A stretch of 64,000 nt of DNA from Actinobacteria bacterium HGW-Actinobacteria-2 (GCA_002841335.1 PHEY01000001.1:496964-560963); one strand, 5' to 3'; positions 17,770 through 27,862 are shown, numbered from the stretch's first letter. Notes: generated from the sequence alone by a model not told the origin. Translations and numbers: made by a program.

Positions 17770-18876
17770 TCAGTCTTCACTCCCGGCCAGGCTGAGCACC
17801 AATTGCGCCAGTGCATGAGCCGCCCCCGACGGCGCCAACGCCAGGCAGGTGTCCGACATCAGGCGCATCCGAGTCGGGTCGGCGAACAACGACAACACCT
17901 CATTGACCAGGCGATCTGCGGTCAAGTCGGCGTCGTCGACGCGGAGCCCGGCCCGCGCGTTCACCAGGAAGTCGGCATTGCGCGCCTGTTCGCCGTTTCC
18001 GTGCGCCAGTGGGACGAAGATGGTCGGCAAGCCGGTCATGGCCGTCTCCATCACCGTGGCCGCGCCGGAGCGCCCCACCATCAGATCCGCAGCGGCATAG
18101 GCCAGCCCCATCTCGTCAACGAAGGCCAACGGACGGTAGATCGCCCCCGTGGTGGCATCGGTGATCTGGTGATTGGCTTCGGAGAAGTTCGCCGCACCCA
18201 GCACGTGCAGGACGCTGACGCCGGCGGCCAGCAGCCGCGCCGCGGCGGCCTCGGTGGCTCGGTTGATGCTGCGGGCACCTTGGGATCCACCCGAGACCAA
18301 GAGCACCGGGCCGGTCGCAGGCAACTCGAAGGTGGTCCGTGCTTCGCTGCGACGAGCCGCTCGGTTGAGGTCGGCGATGGCTGAACGTACCGGAAGACCC
18401 AGCATCTGGGCGTGCGGCAGGTCGGTTGCCGGGAAGGTCGTGACCACGTGAGGGGTGAACAACGCCGCTACGCGGTTGGCCAGTCCGGCCACTGCATTGC
18501 CTTCGTGGACCACCAGCGGAATCCGCTCCTGTCGGGCCGCGAGGTACACCGGGAGGGACACATAACCGCCGAAACCGACCACGACGTGCGCGTGATGGCC
18601 TCGTAGTAGCGCTCGGGCTTCCGCGGTGGCCTTGCGTAGCCGTACCGGCACCCGGAGCAGATCGCCGGACGGGCGGCGCGGCAGCGGCACCGGAGAGATC
18701 AGCGCCAACTCCAACCCGGCCTCAGGAATGACCCGGGACTCCAGGCCTTTGGGGGTGCCGATGCACAAGATGTCGACGTCAGCGAGGTGTCGCAATTGTT
18801 CAGCGGTGGCGATCAACGGTGACGTGTGGCCGGCGGTTCCCCCACCGGCCATAACCACTCGGATCGGACCGCTCAC
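17770..18876 (-). CDS. murG: UDP-GlcNAc:lipid I N-acetylglucosaminyltransferase
   Basis: Peripheral membrane GT-B transferase that converts lipid I to lipid II. The 368 residues include the N-terminal GGGTAGHTSPL loop, GFGGYVSLPV, the second-domain motif VSGGSQGARSIN, and the UDP-GlcNAc-binding segment RSGAATVMETAMTGLPTIFVPL with NGEQARNAD. GTG at 18876 overlaps the ftsW stop as GTGA. Order ftsW-murG-murC is canonical. Confidence 0.97.
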   Translation of the reverse strand: MSGPIRVVMAGGGTAGHTSPLIATAEQLRHLADVDILCIGTPKGLESRVIPEAGLELALISPVPLPRRPSGDLLRVPVRLRKATAEARALLRGHHAHVVVGFGGYVSLPVYLAARQERIPLVVHEGNAVAGLANRVAALFTPHVVTTFPATDLPHAQMLGLPVRSAIADLNRAARRSEARTTFELPATGPVLLVSGGSQGARSINRATEAAAARLLAAGVSVLHVLGAANFSEANHQITDATTGAIYRPLAFVDEMGLAYAAADLMVGRSGAATVMETAMTGLPTIFVPLAHGNGEQARNADFLVNARAGLRVDDADLTADRLVNEVLSLFADPTRMRLMSDTCLALAPSGAAHALAQLVLSLAGSED

Positions 18877-20141
18877 GATCTGCCTGCCTTTGCTGTGGCC
18901 ACCAGCGCCTTCCCCCGGCGCCGTCGATGCTTGCGAGCATACGCTCGCGCGCCGGGTTCGTTTCGCGCGCAGGCGAGGAGGACGCCCAGGGCCATCAGGT
19001 TGGCCAGCAGCGCTGAGCCACCGTAGGACAGGAACGGCAGCGGCACTCCGAGCACCGGAACCATCCGCAGCACCACCGCGATGTTCAGCAGTGCCTGGAT
19101 CATGAACCAGCTCGTCACGCCGGCCGCGGTGTACCGGGTGAACTTGTCGTCGGAACGCATCGCGATCCGGAAGCCGGCATAACCGAGGGCGACGAACAAC
19201 GCCAGCACGATCAGGGTGCCGACCAGGCCGAGCTCCTCACCGATCACAGCGAACACGTAGTCGGTGTGGGATTCCACCAGACCGCCCCACTTCTGCCGAC
19301 TGGCGCCCAGCCCGAGCCCCCACCAGCCGCCCGAGGCCAGCGCGACGATGGCGGTGATCGGTTGATGGTTCACCCCGAGGGGATCGGCAGTGGGGTTCAG
19401 GAAGCCGACGATGCGGTTCATCCGGTTCGGCGAGGCGATCACCAGGCCCACCACGCCGAGCGCCACCGTCCCGATCACCCCGGTGATCACCTTCAGCGAA
19501 GCCCCCACGTACCACAAGGTGGCCAGCACCAACGCACCCATGATCATGCCGGTGCCGAGGTCGTCCTGAAGCACCACGAGCACGATCAGCAGCAGCGACA
19601 CCGGCAGGAACGGGATCAGCAGCTGCCAGGGATCACTGAGGCGTTTGCCCTTGCGAGCCATGATGTCGGCACCCCACATCACGATCGCCAGCTTGCCCAA
19701 CTCCGAGGGCTGGATCCGGAACCATGGGTTGCCGAACTGCACCCAGTTGGTGTTGCCGTTCATCGAGTGGCCCAGCGGAGTGAAAGTCAGGATCTGCAAC
19801 AGCAGAGAGCCGAGGATCAGTGCCCAAGCGATCACCTTGAGGTGACGGGGCCCGAACCTGGCCAGGATGAACGCGCCGACACCACCCAGCGCCAGGAACA
19901 TCACCTGACGCTTGACGAAGTAGTAGGCGTCACCCCACTGGGTGAAGCCGTAGACGCTGGAAGCCGACAGCACCATCACCATGCCCAAGGTGAGCAGCAG
20001 GATGGCAGGGATGAGCACCAAGTAGAAGCTGGCCATCGGATGGGCCAGCCAATCGAGCACGAGACTTCGCCGACGTCGTAAATCTTGAGACGTCGATTGA
20101 GTACCGTGACGATCCACAATGGGGGAAGCCAGGATCGCCAA
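18873..20141 (-). CDS. ftsW: SEDS-family peptidoglycan polymerase FtsW
   Basis: Septal glycosyltransferase that polymerises lipid II together with FtsI. The 422-residue membrane protein has about ten helices, the SEDS signature region PFRIQPSELGKLA-like (FRIQPSELGKLAIVMWGADIMARK), QDDLGTGMI and the C-terminal VLPLPFLSYGGSALLANL-type motif. A basic cytoplasmic tail follows. The start appears to be TTG at 20141, because AGGGGG lies about eight bases before it and no better codon is near. The basic head extends about 35 residues before helix one. Confidence 0.95.
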   Translation of the reverse strand: MAILASPIVDRHGTQSTSQDLRRRRSLVLDWLAHPMASFYLVLIPAILLLTLGMVMVLSASSVYGFTQWGDAYYFVKRQVMFLALGGVGAFILARFGPRHLKVIAWALILGSLLLQILTFTPLGHSMNGNTNWVQFGNPWFRIQPSELGKLAIVMWGADIMARKGKRLSDPWQLLIPFLPVSLLLIVLVVLQDDLGTGMIMGALVLATLWYVGASLKVITGVIGTVALGVVGLVIASPNRMNRIVGFLNPTADPLGVNHQPITAIVALASGGWWGLGLGASRQKWGGLVESHTDYVFAVIGEELGLVGTLIVLALFVALGYAGFRIAMRSDDKFTRYTAAGVTSWFMIQALLNIAVVLRMVPVLGVPLPFLSYGGSALLANLMALGVLLACARNEPGARAYARKHRRRRGKALVATAKAGRS

Positions 20142-20153
20142 CGAGTCTGCCCC

Positions 20154-20303
20154 CTATCCGGTCAGCTCCGAAGCTGCAGCGGCGACATCATCGCTCTGCG
20201 CTGCCTGGTCGGAAAAGATGTCATCGTCGGCGCAGCCGAAACCCAGCAGCGCGACGAGCTCGGACTGAGCCCGGGACGCTGCCTGATTCACCGCTGTGCG
20301 CAT
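20154..20303 (-). CDS. Possible 49-residue ORF between the truncated murD and ftsW
   Basis: An ATG-to-TAG frame of 49 codons ends 12 bases before the ftsW start. The acidic, Ala-rich product (begins MRTAVNQAASRAQ, ends ASELTG) matches nothing I recognise and is not a piece of the MurD C-terminal domain. GGGGA lies 12 bases before the ATG, a poor fit. It may be a real small gene, a leader for ftsW, or chance in a 252-bp gap. Confidence 0.25.
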   Translation of the reverse strand: MRTAVNQAASRAQSELVALLGFGCADDDIFSDQAAQSDDVAAAASELTG

Positions 20304-20393
20304 AGCTCAATGATTCCCCGAATCGCTCACCAGGAGCGGAATCTCGGCTGCGTGTCGCCTCATCAGGTCGACAATCGACCAGATCGGGATTCG

Positions 20394-21422
20394 TCAGCGC
20401 TCACCCAGGACGAAGCGCCGCAGGCCGTCGGCCACTGCCTGCGGGGGCACCCCGAAAGATCGCGCCAAGGCTGCTGCGGCCAGTGCGTTGGCCACCGTGG
20501 CGGGCTCATCGGAGGCCAGATCGGAGAGTTTGGCGATCTCGATGGCCGAATCCCGCCGCTGAGCGATGAACGCCCGGTCGACCAGCACATCGTCGACCAC
20601 ACCCACCATGGACGGCGCCGGGATGCCGAGGGTGAAGCCGATGGCGCGCGCTCCCTCGATCACATCGGCCTCTTCGACCAGACGTTCAGTGGCCGGATCG
20701 TCGACGTTGTAGACGCACGAGTGTCGGAGCCGCTGATAGATCAGGCCGGTATCGGCGGCATAGCCGGCCATCGGGTCGCCGTCGGCGGTGTCGGCGTACC
20801 AGTCCAACCGGTCGGTGCCCAGGTTCAGCACCGCAGCCGAGTGCAAGCTCAGGCTGTTGGTCCAGTGCAGCTGTGCGCTGGACAACTCCACCGCGAACAC
20901 ATCGTAAGGAGTCTCGTCGAGCACCGCCTCGACCACCGGACGTCCGATGTTACCGACCACGGCCACCGACAATCCGGCCGCCGACAGCATCGACTCCAGC
21001 ATGGTGATCGTGGTGGTCCTGCCGTGAGTTCCGGTGACGCCCAGCCACGGCACGTGGCGGTCGGGCGCGCTCATTCGCCAGGCCAGTTCCACCTCGCCCC
21101 AGATCGGGATCCCGCGGTCACGCGCCTGCGCCAACAGCGGGGCGGACGGACGCCAGCCCGGTGAGGCGACCACCAGATCGACGTCGGTGGGCAGCTGTGC
21201 GGTGGCGCCGGCACCGAGGCGCACCTGAGCGTCCAGAACCTCCAACACGGTGGCCTTCTCGGCATAGTCGGCCGAGTCGGCCTCATCCAGCACCCTCACC
21301 TGGGCGCCGAGTTCGAGCAGACCATCGGCCGCGGCGAAGCCCGACCGGCCCAGCCCGGCAACGACGACCCGGGCCTGCGACCAGTCCGAGAGCCGGTCAG
21401 CGGTGTCGATCCATGGGCTCAC
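20394..21422 (-). pseudogene. murD: Truncated, catalytically degenerate MurD (UDP-MurNAc-L-alanine--D-glutamate ligase)
   Basis: Occupies the murD slot between mraY and ftsW, but encodes 342 residues where MurD normally has 440-490. Domain 1 ([33 protein letters not shown]) and the central domain are in frame with no internal stop. Conserved catalytic positions are changed: the P-loop reads GTHGRTTT (Lys to Arg135), ELSSFQ is ELSSAQ (Ala183), DHLD is DRLD (Arg205) and the carbamylated Lys is Thr225. Translation stops right after [10 protein letters not shown], removing the whole C-terminal ligase domain with its DSKATNP motif, which I cannot find downstream in any frame. The start GTG overlaps the mraY stop (GTGA). 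It is either a decaying gene or a retained pseudoenzyme; MurD activity must come from elsewhere. Confidence 0.85.
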
Positions 21423-22492
21423 TGCTGCCCCACGACCCATTCGGCGTAGAACAGGCCGAGGCCGACCGCCACGAACAGTCCGCAGATGATCCAGAACCGG
21501 ATGGTGATGGTGACTTCCTTCCAGCCCATCAGTTCGAAGTGGTGTTGCAGCGGCGCCATCTTGAACAGTCGCTTGCCCCCGGAGAGCTTGAACCAGCCGA
21601 CCTGGAGCACCACCGAAAGGGTGATGATCACGAACAGGCCTGCGATGATCACCATCAGCAACTCGGTGCGGGTGAGCACCGACAGTCCGGCGAGCGCCCC
21701 ACCGATGGCCAGCGAGCCGGTATCGCCCATGAAGATCTTGGCCGGCGAGGCGTTCCACCACAGGAAGCCGAAACAGGCGCCGGCAAGGGCTATCGACACC
21801 ACCGCCAGGTCGTAGGGGTCGCGCACTTCGTAGCACTGCGGCCCGGCACCGGACGCCAGCGAACAGCTCTGCCCGTACTGCCAGATGTTCACGATGGCGT
21901 AGGCGGCCAGCACCATCGCGGCCGCACCGGTGGCCAGACCGTCCAGGCCGTCGGTGAGGTTGGCTGCGTTCGACCAGGCCGCGATCAAGAAGACGATCCA
22001 GATCACCGCTGCCCACGGCGCGAGCGGCAGCCAGTTGATGTCGCGCAGGAAGGAGATCGCCGGGCTGGCCGGAGTGAGTCCGCGGTTGTCCTTGAACATC
22101 AGCGCGAGCACCGCGAAGGTCACCGCCACCAGACCCTGCAGCGTCAGTTTCATCGGCGCACTCAAGCCCAATGAGCGAGCCTTGCTGATCTTGATCCAGT
22201 CGTCGGCGAATCCCACCAGGCCCAGGCCGGTGAACAGCCCGATCAGCAGCAAGCCGGACGCTGTCGGCACCGTCCAGGTGATCAGGTGGGCAACGGCGTA
22301 GGCGATGATCACGCTCAGGATGATCACCAGGCCGCCCATGGTCGGGGTGCCACGCTTGGTGTGATGGCTGGTGGGGCCGTCATCGCGGATGAACTGACCG
22401 TAGCCACGTCTGACCAGGAACCGGATGGCATAGCGGGTACCCAGCAGGGTGCCCACCATGCCGAGCGCGCCGGCCAACAGAATGCTTCTCAT
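21419..22492 (-). CDS. mraY: Phospho-N-acetylmuramoyl-pentapeptide transferase
   Basis: Polytopic enzyme that transfers phospho-MurNAc-pentapeptide to undecaprenyl phosphate, making lipid I. The 357-residue protein has about ten helices and the catalytic motifs [23 protein letters not shown] and [11 protein letters not shown]. All look intact. ATG at 22492 overlaps the murF stop as ATGA. Its own stop overlaps the GTG of the truncated murD. Confidence 0.97.
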   Translation of the reverse strand: MRSILLAGALGMVGTLLGTRYAIRFLVRRGYGQFIRDDGPTSHHTKRGTPTMGGLVIILSVIIAYAVAHLITWTVPTASGLLLIGLFTGLGLVGFADDWIKISKARSLGLSAPMKLTLQGLVAVTFAVLALMFKDNRGLTPASPAISFLRDINWLPLAPWAAVIWIVFLIAAWSNAANLTDGLDGLATGAAAMVLAAYAIVNIWQYGQSCSLASGAGPQCYEVRDPYDLAVVSIALAGACFGFLWWNASPAKIFMGDTGSLAIGGALAGLSVLTRTELLMVIIAGLFVIITLSVVLQVGWFKLSGGKRLFKMAPLQHHFELMGWKEVTITIRFWIICGLFVAVGLGLFYAEWVVGQQ

Positions 22493-23913
22493 CGCTCACT
22501 CTCCGCGCCCGCGCCGTCAACGAGGCGCTGGGCCACAGCCTCCAACGCTAGCCCCCTGGAGGCCTTTACCAGGACAACATCGCCGGGACGAACCATGCTC
22601 AGCGCCGCCTGCTCGGCCGCCGCCGCATCGGCCACCTGGGTAGCCATCAAGCCCGTGCCCGCAGCACCGGCGGCCAGGTCGGACGCTTGCTGGCCCACCG
22701 CGATCAACACGTCGACGCCCAACTCAGCGGCCAACTCCCCCACCTGACGGTGTCGCGCCGCCGTGTCGGGACCGAGCTCCAACATGTCCCCCAAGATCGC
22801 CACCAGCCGACCGGACGGACGTCGCAACCCGGCCAGGGACTGCAGCGCCGCCGCCATCGAATCGGGGTTGGCGTTGTAGGCGTCGTTGATGATCAGCCCG
22901 CCATCGGGCAGGTCGTGAAGCTCCATTCGCCAGCGGGACTTCGCCTCGGCCCGGCTGACGGCGGCCGCTGCCGACTCCAGGTCCAGCCCGACGGTTAGCG
23001 CCGCGGTGAGCGCGGCCAGGGCGTTCGACACCTGATGCGCGCCGCTCACCTGCAGGCTCACCGGCGCGGTGCCGACCACCGCGCCGGCGGCATGAACGAC
23101 GAAGCGGTAGCGCAATCGGTCGTCGCTTTCGGCCTGCTCGCTCCACACCCGAAGCTCGCCGAAGGTGGGCTCGGCGCCGAGAGCGAAAGTCGCGATCCGT
23201 GCGGACGTCCGCGCAGCCATCGCCGACACCAGCGCATCCTCGGCGTTCAGCACCGCCCAACCGTCACTCGGCAACGCCTCCACCAGTTCGGCCTTGGCAC
23301 GCGCAATCGTGGCCACGTCACCGAACTCGCCGAGATGTGCCTGGCCGACGTTGACCACCACCCCGATCTGCGGGGGCACCACGCCACACAGCCAGGAGAC
23401 ATGCCCGATGCCGCGGGCACCGAACTCACTGACCAGGAACCGAGTGTCAGCTCCGACCCGGGTAGCGGTGAGGGGCACACCGATCTCGTTGTTCTGCGAA
23501 CCGGCCGGTGCCACCGTGGGTCCGGCGGCGTCCAGGATCTGCGCCAGCAGGTCTTTGGTGCTGGTCTTGCCTGAGGACCCGGTGATTCCCACCGTGACCA
23601 GCCCGTCGTCCACCGCGCTGCGCACCACGGCGGTGCCCAGGGCGGCCAAGGCGGCAGTCGGGTCGGCGACCACCAGCATCGTGCCAGCGGCATCCAGCGG
23701 TCGGGAGACCAGTGCGGCGGCAGCGCCGGCGGCCAACACCGCGGGGACGAAGTCGTGGCCGTCCACACGCTCACCCGGCAGCGCCACGAACAGGCAGCCC
23801 GGACTGACCTTGCGGGAGTCGATGATCACCTCGGGGCCGATCAGCACCGACGGATCACCGACGATCTGAGCCTCGACCAGTTCTGCCACCTGCGCCGCTG
23901 TCAGCGGTTTCAT
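22489..23913 (-). CDS. murF: UDP-MurNAc-tripeptide--D-alanyl-D-alanine ligase
   Basis: Adds D-Ala-D-Ala to complete the UDP-MurNAc-pentapeptide. The 474 residues contain an N-terminal substrate domain ([12 protein letters not shown]), an intact ATP loop [30 protein letters not shown], and the C-terminal motif [17 protein letters not shown], which marks MurF. The ATG at 23913 overlaps the murE stop (ATGA); the upstream in-frame extension has no support. Confidence 0.97.
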   Translation of the reverse strand: MKPLTAAQVAELVEAQIVGDPSVLIGPEVIIDSRKVSPGCLFVALPGERVDGHDFVPAVLAAGAAAALVSRPLDAAGTMLVVADPTAALAALGTAVVRSAVDDGLVTVGITGSSGKTSTKDLLAQILDAAGPTVAPAGSQNNEIGVPLTATRVGADTRFLVSEFGARGIGHVSWLCGVVPPQIGVVVNVGQAHLGEFGDVATIARAKAELVEALPSDGWAVLNAEDALVSAMAARTSARIATFALGAEPTFGELRVWSEQAESDDRLRYRFVVHAAGAVVGTAPVSLQVSGAHQVSNALAALTAALTVGLDLESAAAAVSRAEAKSRWRMELHDLPDGGLIINDAYNANPDSMAAALQSLAGLRRPSGRLVAILGDMLELGPDTAARHRQVGELAAELGVDVLIAVGQQASDLAAGAAGTGLMATQVADAAAAEQAALSMVRPGDVVLVKASRGLALEAVAQRLVDGAGAESER

Positions 23914-25436
23914 GCCTCGTCCTCCTGATGACCTGCCAACCGACCCCACTGCTCGATCAGCGCGGTCACGTCATCGAAGGGGATCGTCCGGTCAGCCAAC
24001 TGCTGGCCGGTCTCGTGCCCCTTACCCAATACCGCGACCCAATCCTCTGGGCCGGCGAGTCGCAATGCCACCGCGATCGCGTCGCCACGCTGACCTCCAT
24101 CGACCACCTGCGCGCCGGTGCGCTCGGCTTCCTCGCGGGCGCCGGCCAGCACGGCGGCCCGAATGGCCTCCGGATCCTCGCTGCGCGGGTTGTCGTCGGT
24201 GACCACCACCACCTGCGCCCCACGCGCCGCCGCGGCGCCCATGGGGCCGCGTTTGGCCTGGTCACGGTCACCGCCACAGCCCAGCACGGCCACCGTCCGT
24301 CCGGACGGCAGCGCGGCCAGCGCGGCGGCCACCGATTCCGGAGTGTGCGCGAAGTCGACCACCGCGTGGGGTGCCTGCGGCCCCAGATCGACCACCTGCA
24401 TTCGTCCCGGAATCGCAGCGGAGGCCAGGCCCGGCAGGGCCTGGTCGAGATCGACGCCGGCCACCTCCAGCATGGCCGCAGCGGTGGTGGCGTTTCGCTG
24501 GTTGAAGTCGCCGAGCAGCCCCAAGGTGAACTCCCGCACACCACGGGGCGTTCGCAGCTGAACCCGACTCCCGCCCGCAGCCACCGGCTGAGCGTCGAGC
24601 ACGAAGTAGTCGGCCTCAGCACCGGCGCCGGTGGTGACCGAGCGCAGACCCGCAGCCCGCACCTCCGCGGCCAACCGGCGTCCGAAATCGTCGTCGATGT
24701 TGATCACAGCCGCACGTGAATGCCCATCGCGGAACAGTCGGGCCTTGGCCTGGAAGTAGTCCTCCTGATCGCGGTGGAAATCGAGGTGATCGCGACCCAG
24801 GTTGGTGAAGCCGGCCACGTCGAAGATCAGTTCGTCGGTGCGACCCAGCGCGAGCGCATGCGAGGACACCTCCATGGCCACCGAATCGGCCCCATGCTGC
24901 AACAGATAGGCCAGCAGGCCCTGCAGGTCGGGAGACTCCGGCGTGGTCACCGTGGTGCGGCTGGAGATCAGCGTCTGGCCGTCCAGCCGGAAGCCGAGCG
25001 TGCCGATGGTGCCCACCCGGTGGCCGGCCGCGGCCAGACCCGCGGCCAACAAGAACGTGGTCGAGGTCTTGCCCGTGGTGCCGGTCACTCCGAGCAGCGC
25101 CAGCTCCGTGCCGGGGTGCTGGTAGATCGCAGCCGCAGCGCCGGCCATCAGCGCACGGGGATCGTCCACAACGACCGCCACAGCAGAAGCCGGAAGCAGC
25201 CCAGCGCCGGACGGGTCGGTCAGGATCGCGACCGCGCCGGCGGTCAGTGCCTGGGTAGCGAACTTGGCGCCGTGGGTGGCTGTGCCCGGCAGGGCGACGT
25301 ACAGATCACCTGGCCGAATGGCGCGTGAGTCGAGACTGACCCCACTGATCGGGACGTCCGGCGCTCCCGCGAAAAGGGAGGCCAAAGACACCGGCCTCAG
25401 CTGGTCCGGACGAAGGCTCGATCCCGATGCGGTCAT
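23910..25436 (-). CDS. murE: UDP-MurNAc-tripeptide synthetase, diaminopimelate type
   Basis: Adds the third stem residue. The 508-residue protein has an intact P-loop GVTGTTGKTSTTFLL, the SSHALALGR segment (MEVSSHALALGRTDEL) and the C-terminal VVDFAHTPESVAAAL. The substrate motif reads DDNPRSEDP; the Arg of DNPR selects a diaminopimelic acid rather than lysine, which fits a DAP-type wall (LL- versus meso-DAP cannot be told here). AGGG lies nine bases before the ATG at 25436; a TTG three codons upstream is less likely. A 24-bp gap separates it from ftsI. Confidence 0.97.
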   Translation of the reverse strand: MTASGSSLRPDQLRPVSLASLFAGAPDVPISGVSLDSRAIRPGDLYVALPGTATHGAKFATQALTAGAVAILTDPSGAGLLPASAVAVVVDDPRALMAGAAAAIYQHPGTELALLGVTGTTGKTSTTFLLAAGLAAAGHRVGTIGTLGFRLDGQTLISSRTTVTTPESPDLQGLLAYLLQHGADSVAMEVSSHALALGRTDELIFDVAGFTNLGRDHLDFHRDQEDYFQAKARLFRDGHSRAAVINIDDDFGRRLAAEVRAAGLRSVTTGAGAEADYFVLDAQPVAAGGSRVQLRTPRGVREFTLGLLGDFNQRNATTAAAMLEVAGVDLDQALPGLASAAIPGRMQVVDLGPQAPHAVVDFAHTPESVAAALAALPSGRTVAVLGCGGDRDQAKRGPMGAAAARGAQVVVVTDDNPRSEDPEAIRAAVLAGAREEAERTGAQVVDGGQRGDAIAVALRLAGPEDWVAVLGKGHETGQQLADRTIPFDDVTALIEQWGRLAGHQEDEA

Positions 25437-25460
25437 CGACGACAACCCTAGTGGTTTTGA

Positions 25461-27299
25461 TCAGGGCTTGATCGGCAAGTCAGGCGCCGGAGTCGTCGAC
25501 TGCGGGATCCCGTAGCGCGCCATCGACACCTTCATCATTTCCTGCACCACCGGTCCGGCGACGTCCGAACCGAACTGCCCACGGGCAGGGTTGTCGATGA
25601 CGGCGTAGACGAGCACCTGAGGGTTCTCGATCGGCGCCACGCTGATCGCCGAGGCCACCAGGCCGCGGTAGCAGCCGCACTTGGTGTCGAACTTCTTCGC
25701 GGTACCGGTCTTGGCTCCCACGCGGTAGCCGGGCACGTCGAACCGGCGATTGTTCTGCGCCATGGCTTCCATCATCGACAGCGTCTTGTTGGCCGCATCA
25801 GCCGACACCACCCGATGGGCCTGACCCGAGGTCAGCTTGGTGGTCGTCCCGTTGGCGTCGGTCGTGCTCGCGACCAGTTGCAGCGGGGTGTACACCCCAC
25901 CGTTGGCGATTGCACCCACCGCTGCGGCCATCTGCACCATGGTCACGCTCTCGGCGCTACCGCCGAAGGCTTGGCCGTCACGCGCCCAGTCCGCCATGTC
26001 GGCGGCAGGAATCGAGCCGGTCGCCTCGCCGGGAAGACCCACCTTGGTCTTGGCGCCCAACCCGAAGGAAACCATGTAGTCGTGCTGCGACTGCTTGGAG
26101 GCCCGCCGGGCCATCAAGATGGTGCCGATGTTGGACGACTTCGCCACGATCCCCCGTGCGCGCAGCTTGATGGTGCCGTGCGACCACGCGTCCTTGACCA
26201 TGCTGTCGCCGGACTTGATCTGGTCCGGGATGGTGACCACCTCGTCCGGATCGACCAAGTTCTGATCGAGCAGGGAGGCGAAGGTGAGCACCTTCTGCAC
26301 GCTGCCGGGGGTGTAGGAGGCCGTCACCGCCGGGTTACCGAGGGCATTGGCACTGGCCTTGCCGTACTGGGCAGGGTCAAAGCTCGGCGCCACCGCCATC
26401 GCCAGCACCTCGCCGGTCTTCGGATTGGTGATGACCACCGCTCCCCAGTTTCCGCCGGTACGGATCATCTGGTTGGCCAGGGCCTGCTCGGCCGACCACT
26501 GCAGACCCGGGTCGAGGGTCAGCGCGTAGCTCTGCCCGTTGATCGCCGGCACCAGGGTGTAGGCGCCCATCGGAATGCGTTCGCCCCCCGCCGAACGCTG
26601 GTACACCTCTTTGCCGGGGGTGCCGGACAAGGTGGAGTTCAAGACGTACTCCAGCCCGCCCGCGCCGACGCCTTGGGCGTTCACGTAGCCGATGACATTG
26701 GCTGCCAACGTGCCGTTGGGATAGCGACGAGTCGGCGTGCTCTGCCCCGAGATCCCGACCAGGCCGGCATCGCTCACCGCTTGCAGCAGCGCGCGGTAGG
26801 TCGCCGCCGGGACGCTGGTCTTGAGCACCACGTAGCCGCTGTTGGGGTTGTCCGCGAGCTTGGGAAGGTAGACCTCCGGGGTATCGCCCAGGAACTGGGA
26901 CAGCAGTGCAGCCAGCCGTGCCGGAGCTCCGGCAGCGGTTTGCTTGTCCTTGGCGGTCATGCCGGCATTCATCCGACCGTTGGTGGCGATCATCTTCGGG
27001 CTCGCCGTCACCATCACCGTGTCGTCGGTGAATGCCAGCACCTCGCCGTTACGGCCGGTGATGGCACCGCGCATCGCCGGCAAGGGCTGAGTGACGGTCG
27101 ACTGCTCGGTCGCCTTGAGCGCCACCGAGCTGCCGTCAATCGCCTGCACTTGGACGGCCCGTCCGGCGGCCAGCGAGAAGACCACGCCCACCAGGATCAA
27201 CAGGATCCGCAGCCGCGGCACCGAGGCGGCGACCGGCAGCTTACTGCGGGCCTTGCGCTTGGCGGGTTTGTTGAAGAAGCGATCCAGCGGCTTACTCAT
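25461..27299 (-). CDS. ftsI: Septal penicillin-binding protein 2/3 (FtsI, PbpB)
   Basis: Transpeptidase that crosslinks septal peptidoglycan with FtsW. The 612-residue protein has a basic cytoplasmic head, one membrane anchor (LRILLILVGVVFSLAAG, about 30-47), a dimerisation domain, and the transpeptidase domain with catalytic Ser in SYTPGSVQKVLTF (SxxK), KSSNIGT (SxN) and GAKTGTAKK (KTG). No PASTA repeats follow. The ATG overlaps the ftsL stop (ATGA). Confidence 0.96.
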   Translation of the reverse strand: MSKPLDRFFNKPAKRKARSKLPVAASVPRLRILLILVGVVFSLAAGRAVQVQAIDGSSVALKATEQSTVTQPLPAMRGAITGRNGEVLAFTDDTVMVTASPKMIATNGRMNAGMTAKDKQTAAGAPARLAALLSQFLGDTPEVYLPKLADNPNSGYVVLKTSVPAATYRALLQAVSDAGLVGISGQSTPTRRYPNGTLAANVIGYVNAQGVGAGGLEYVLNSTLSGTPGKEVYQRSAGGERIPMGAYTLVPAINGQSYALTLDPGLQWSAEQALANQMIRTGGNWGAVVITNPKTGEVLAMAVAPSFDPAQYGKASANALGNPAVTASYTPGSVQKVLTFASLLDQNLVDPDEVVTIPDQIKSGDSMVKDAWSHGTIKLRARGIVAKSSNIGTILMARRASKQSQHDYMVSFGLGAKTKVGLPGEATGSIPAADMADWARDGQAFGGSAESVTMVQMAAAVGAIANGGVYTPLQLVASTTDANGTTTKLTSGQAHRVVSADAANKTLSMMEAMAQNNRRFDVPGYRVGAKTGTAKKFDTKCGCYRGLVASAISVAPIENPQVLVYAVIDNPARGQFGSDVAGPVVQEMMKVSMARYGIPQSTTPAPDLPIKP

Positions 27300-27862
27300 C
27301 CCTGCGCTCCGGGGGTGGTGGCCGCAGCTGCGGCGGCTGCGGCGGCCGCCTGCTCGGCAGCCTTCGTTGCCGCAGCAGCAGCCTCCTGTCGGGCCTTGCG
27401 GTCAGCCTCGGCCTGCTTGATCGCCGCCACTTGGGCCGCCGCCTCAGCATCACTCAGGTACCGCACACCGGGCACCTCGTCACCCAACACCGGGCGCGGA
27501 TTCCCGAACACCTTGCCGTCACTCAAGCGCATCGGCACCGCATTCGGATTGGGACGCATCCCGAGGTCCTGTGCGGCGATGGCCAGGTGGCTGATCGAGC
27601 GCGCATTGGCCACCTGAGCTTCCAGCTGGGAGACCCGGTTGGCCAGCGCATTGGCCTGGTGCTGCTTGGCCTGAACGGCGAAAGCCTGCTCCTGCAGGAC
27701 GGTGGTGAGCACCACCATCGCGGTCATCCCGATGGCGATGAGCACCGCCATCATCACGACGAACGGCAGCGTCGTGGGCCGAAGCTGCGGCGGAGCTACC
27801 GCCCGCAGTGTCGGCTTACGCGCTGATTCCCGGCCCGGACGGGGGGCTAGCTGGGCCGTCAT
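27296..27862 (-). CDS. ftsL: FtsL-like septum formation protein
   Basis: A 188-residue bitopic protein in the ftsL position between rsmH and ftsI. A Pro/Arg-rich cytoplasmic head is followed by one membrane helix (FVVMMAVLIAIGMTAMVVLTTVL, about 34-57), then a leucine-zipper-like periplasmic helix (QANALANRVSQLEAQVANARS) as in FtsL/FtsB partners. The last 50 residues are a low-complexity Ala/Lys/Glu run ending in about ten alanines and TTPGAQG, unusual in length. The start overlaps the rsmH stop by one base (TGATG). Assignment rests on topology and position, since FtsL sequences diverge widely. Confidence 0.85.
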   Translation of the reverse strand: MTAQLAPRPGRESARKPTLRAVAPPQLRPTTLPFVVMMAVLIAIGMTAMVVLTTVLQEQAFAVQAKQHQANALANRVSQLEAQVANARSISHLAIAAQDLGMRPNPNAVPMRLSDGKVFGNPRPVLGDEVPGVRYLSDAEAAAQVAAIKQAEADRKARQEAAAAATKAAEQAAAAAAAAAATTPGAQG

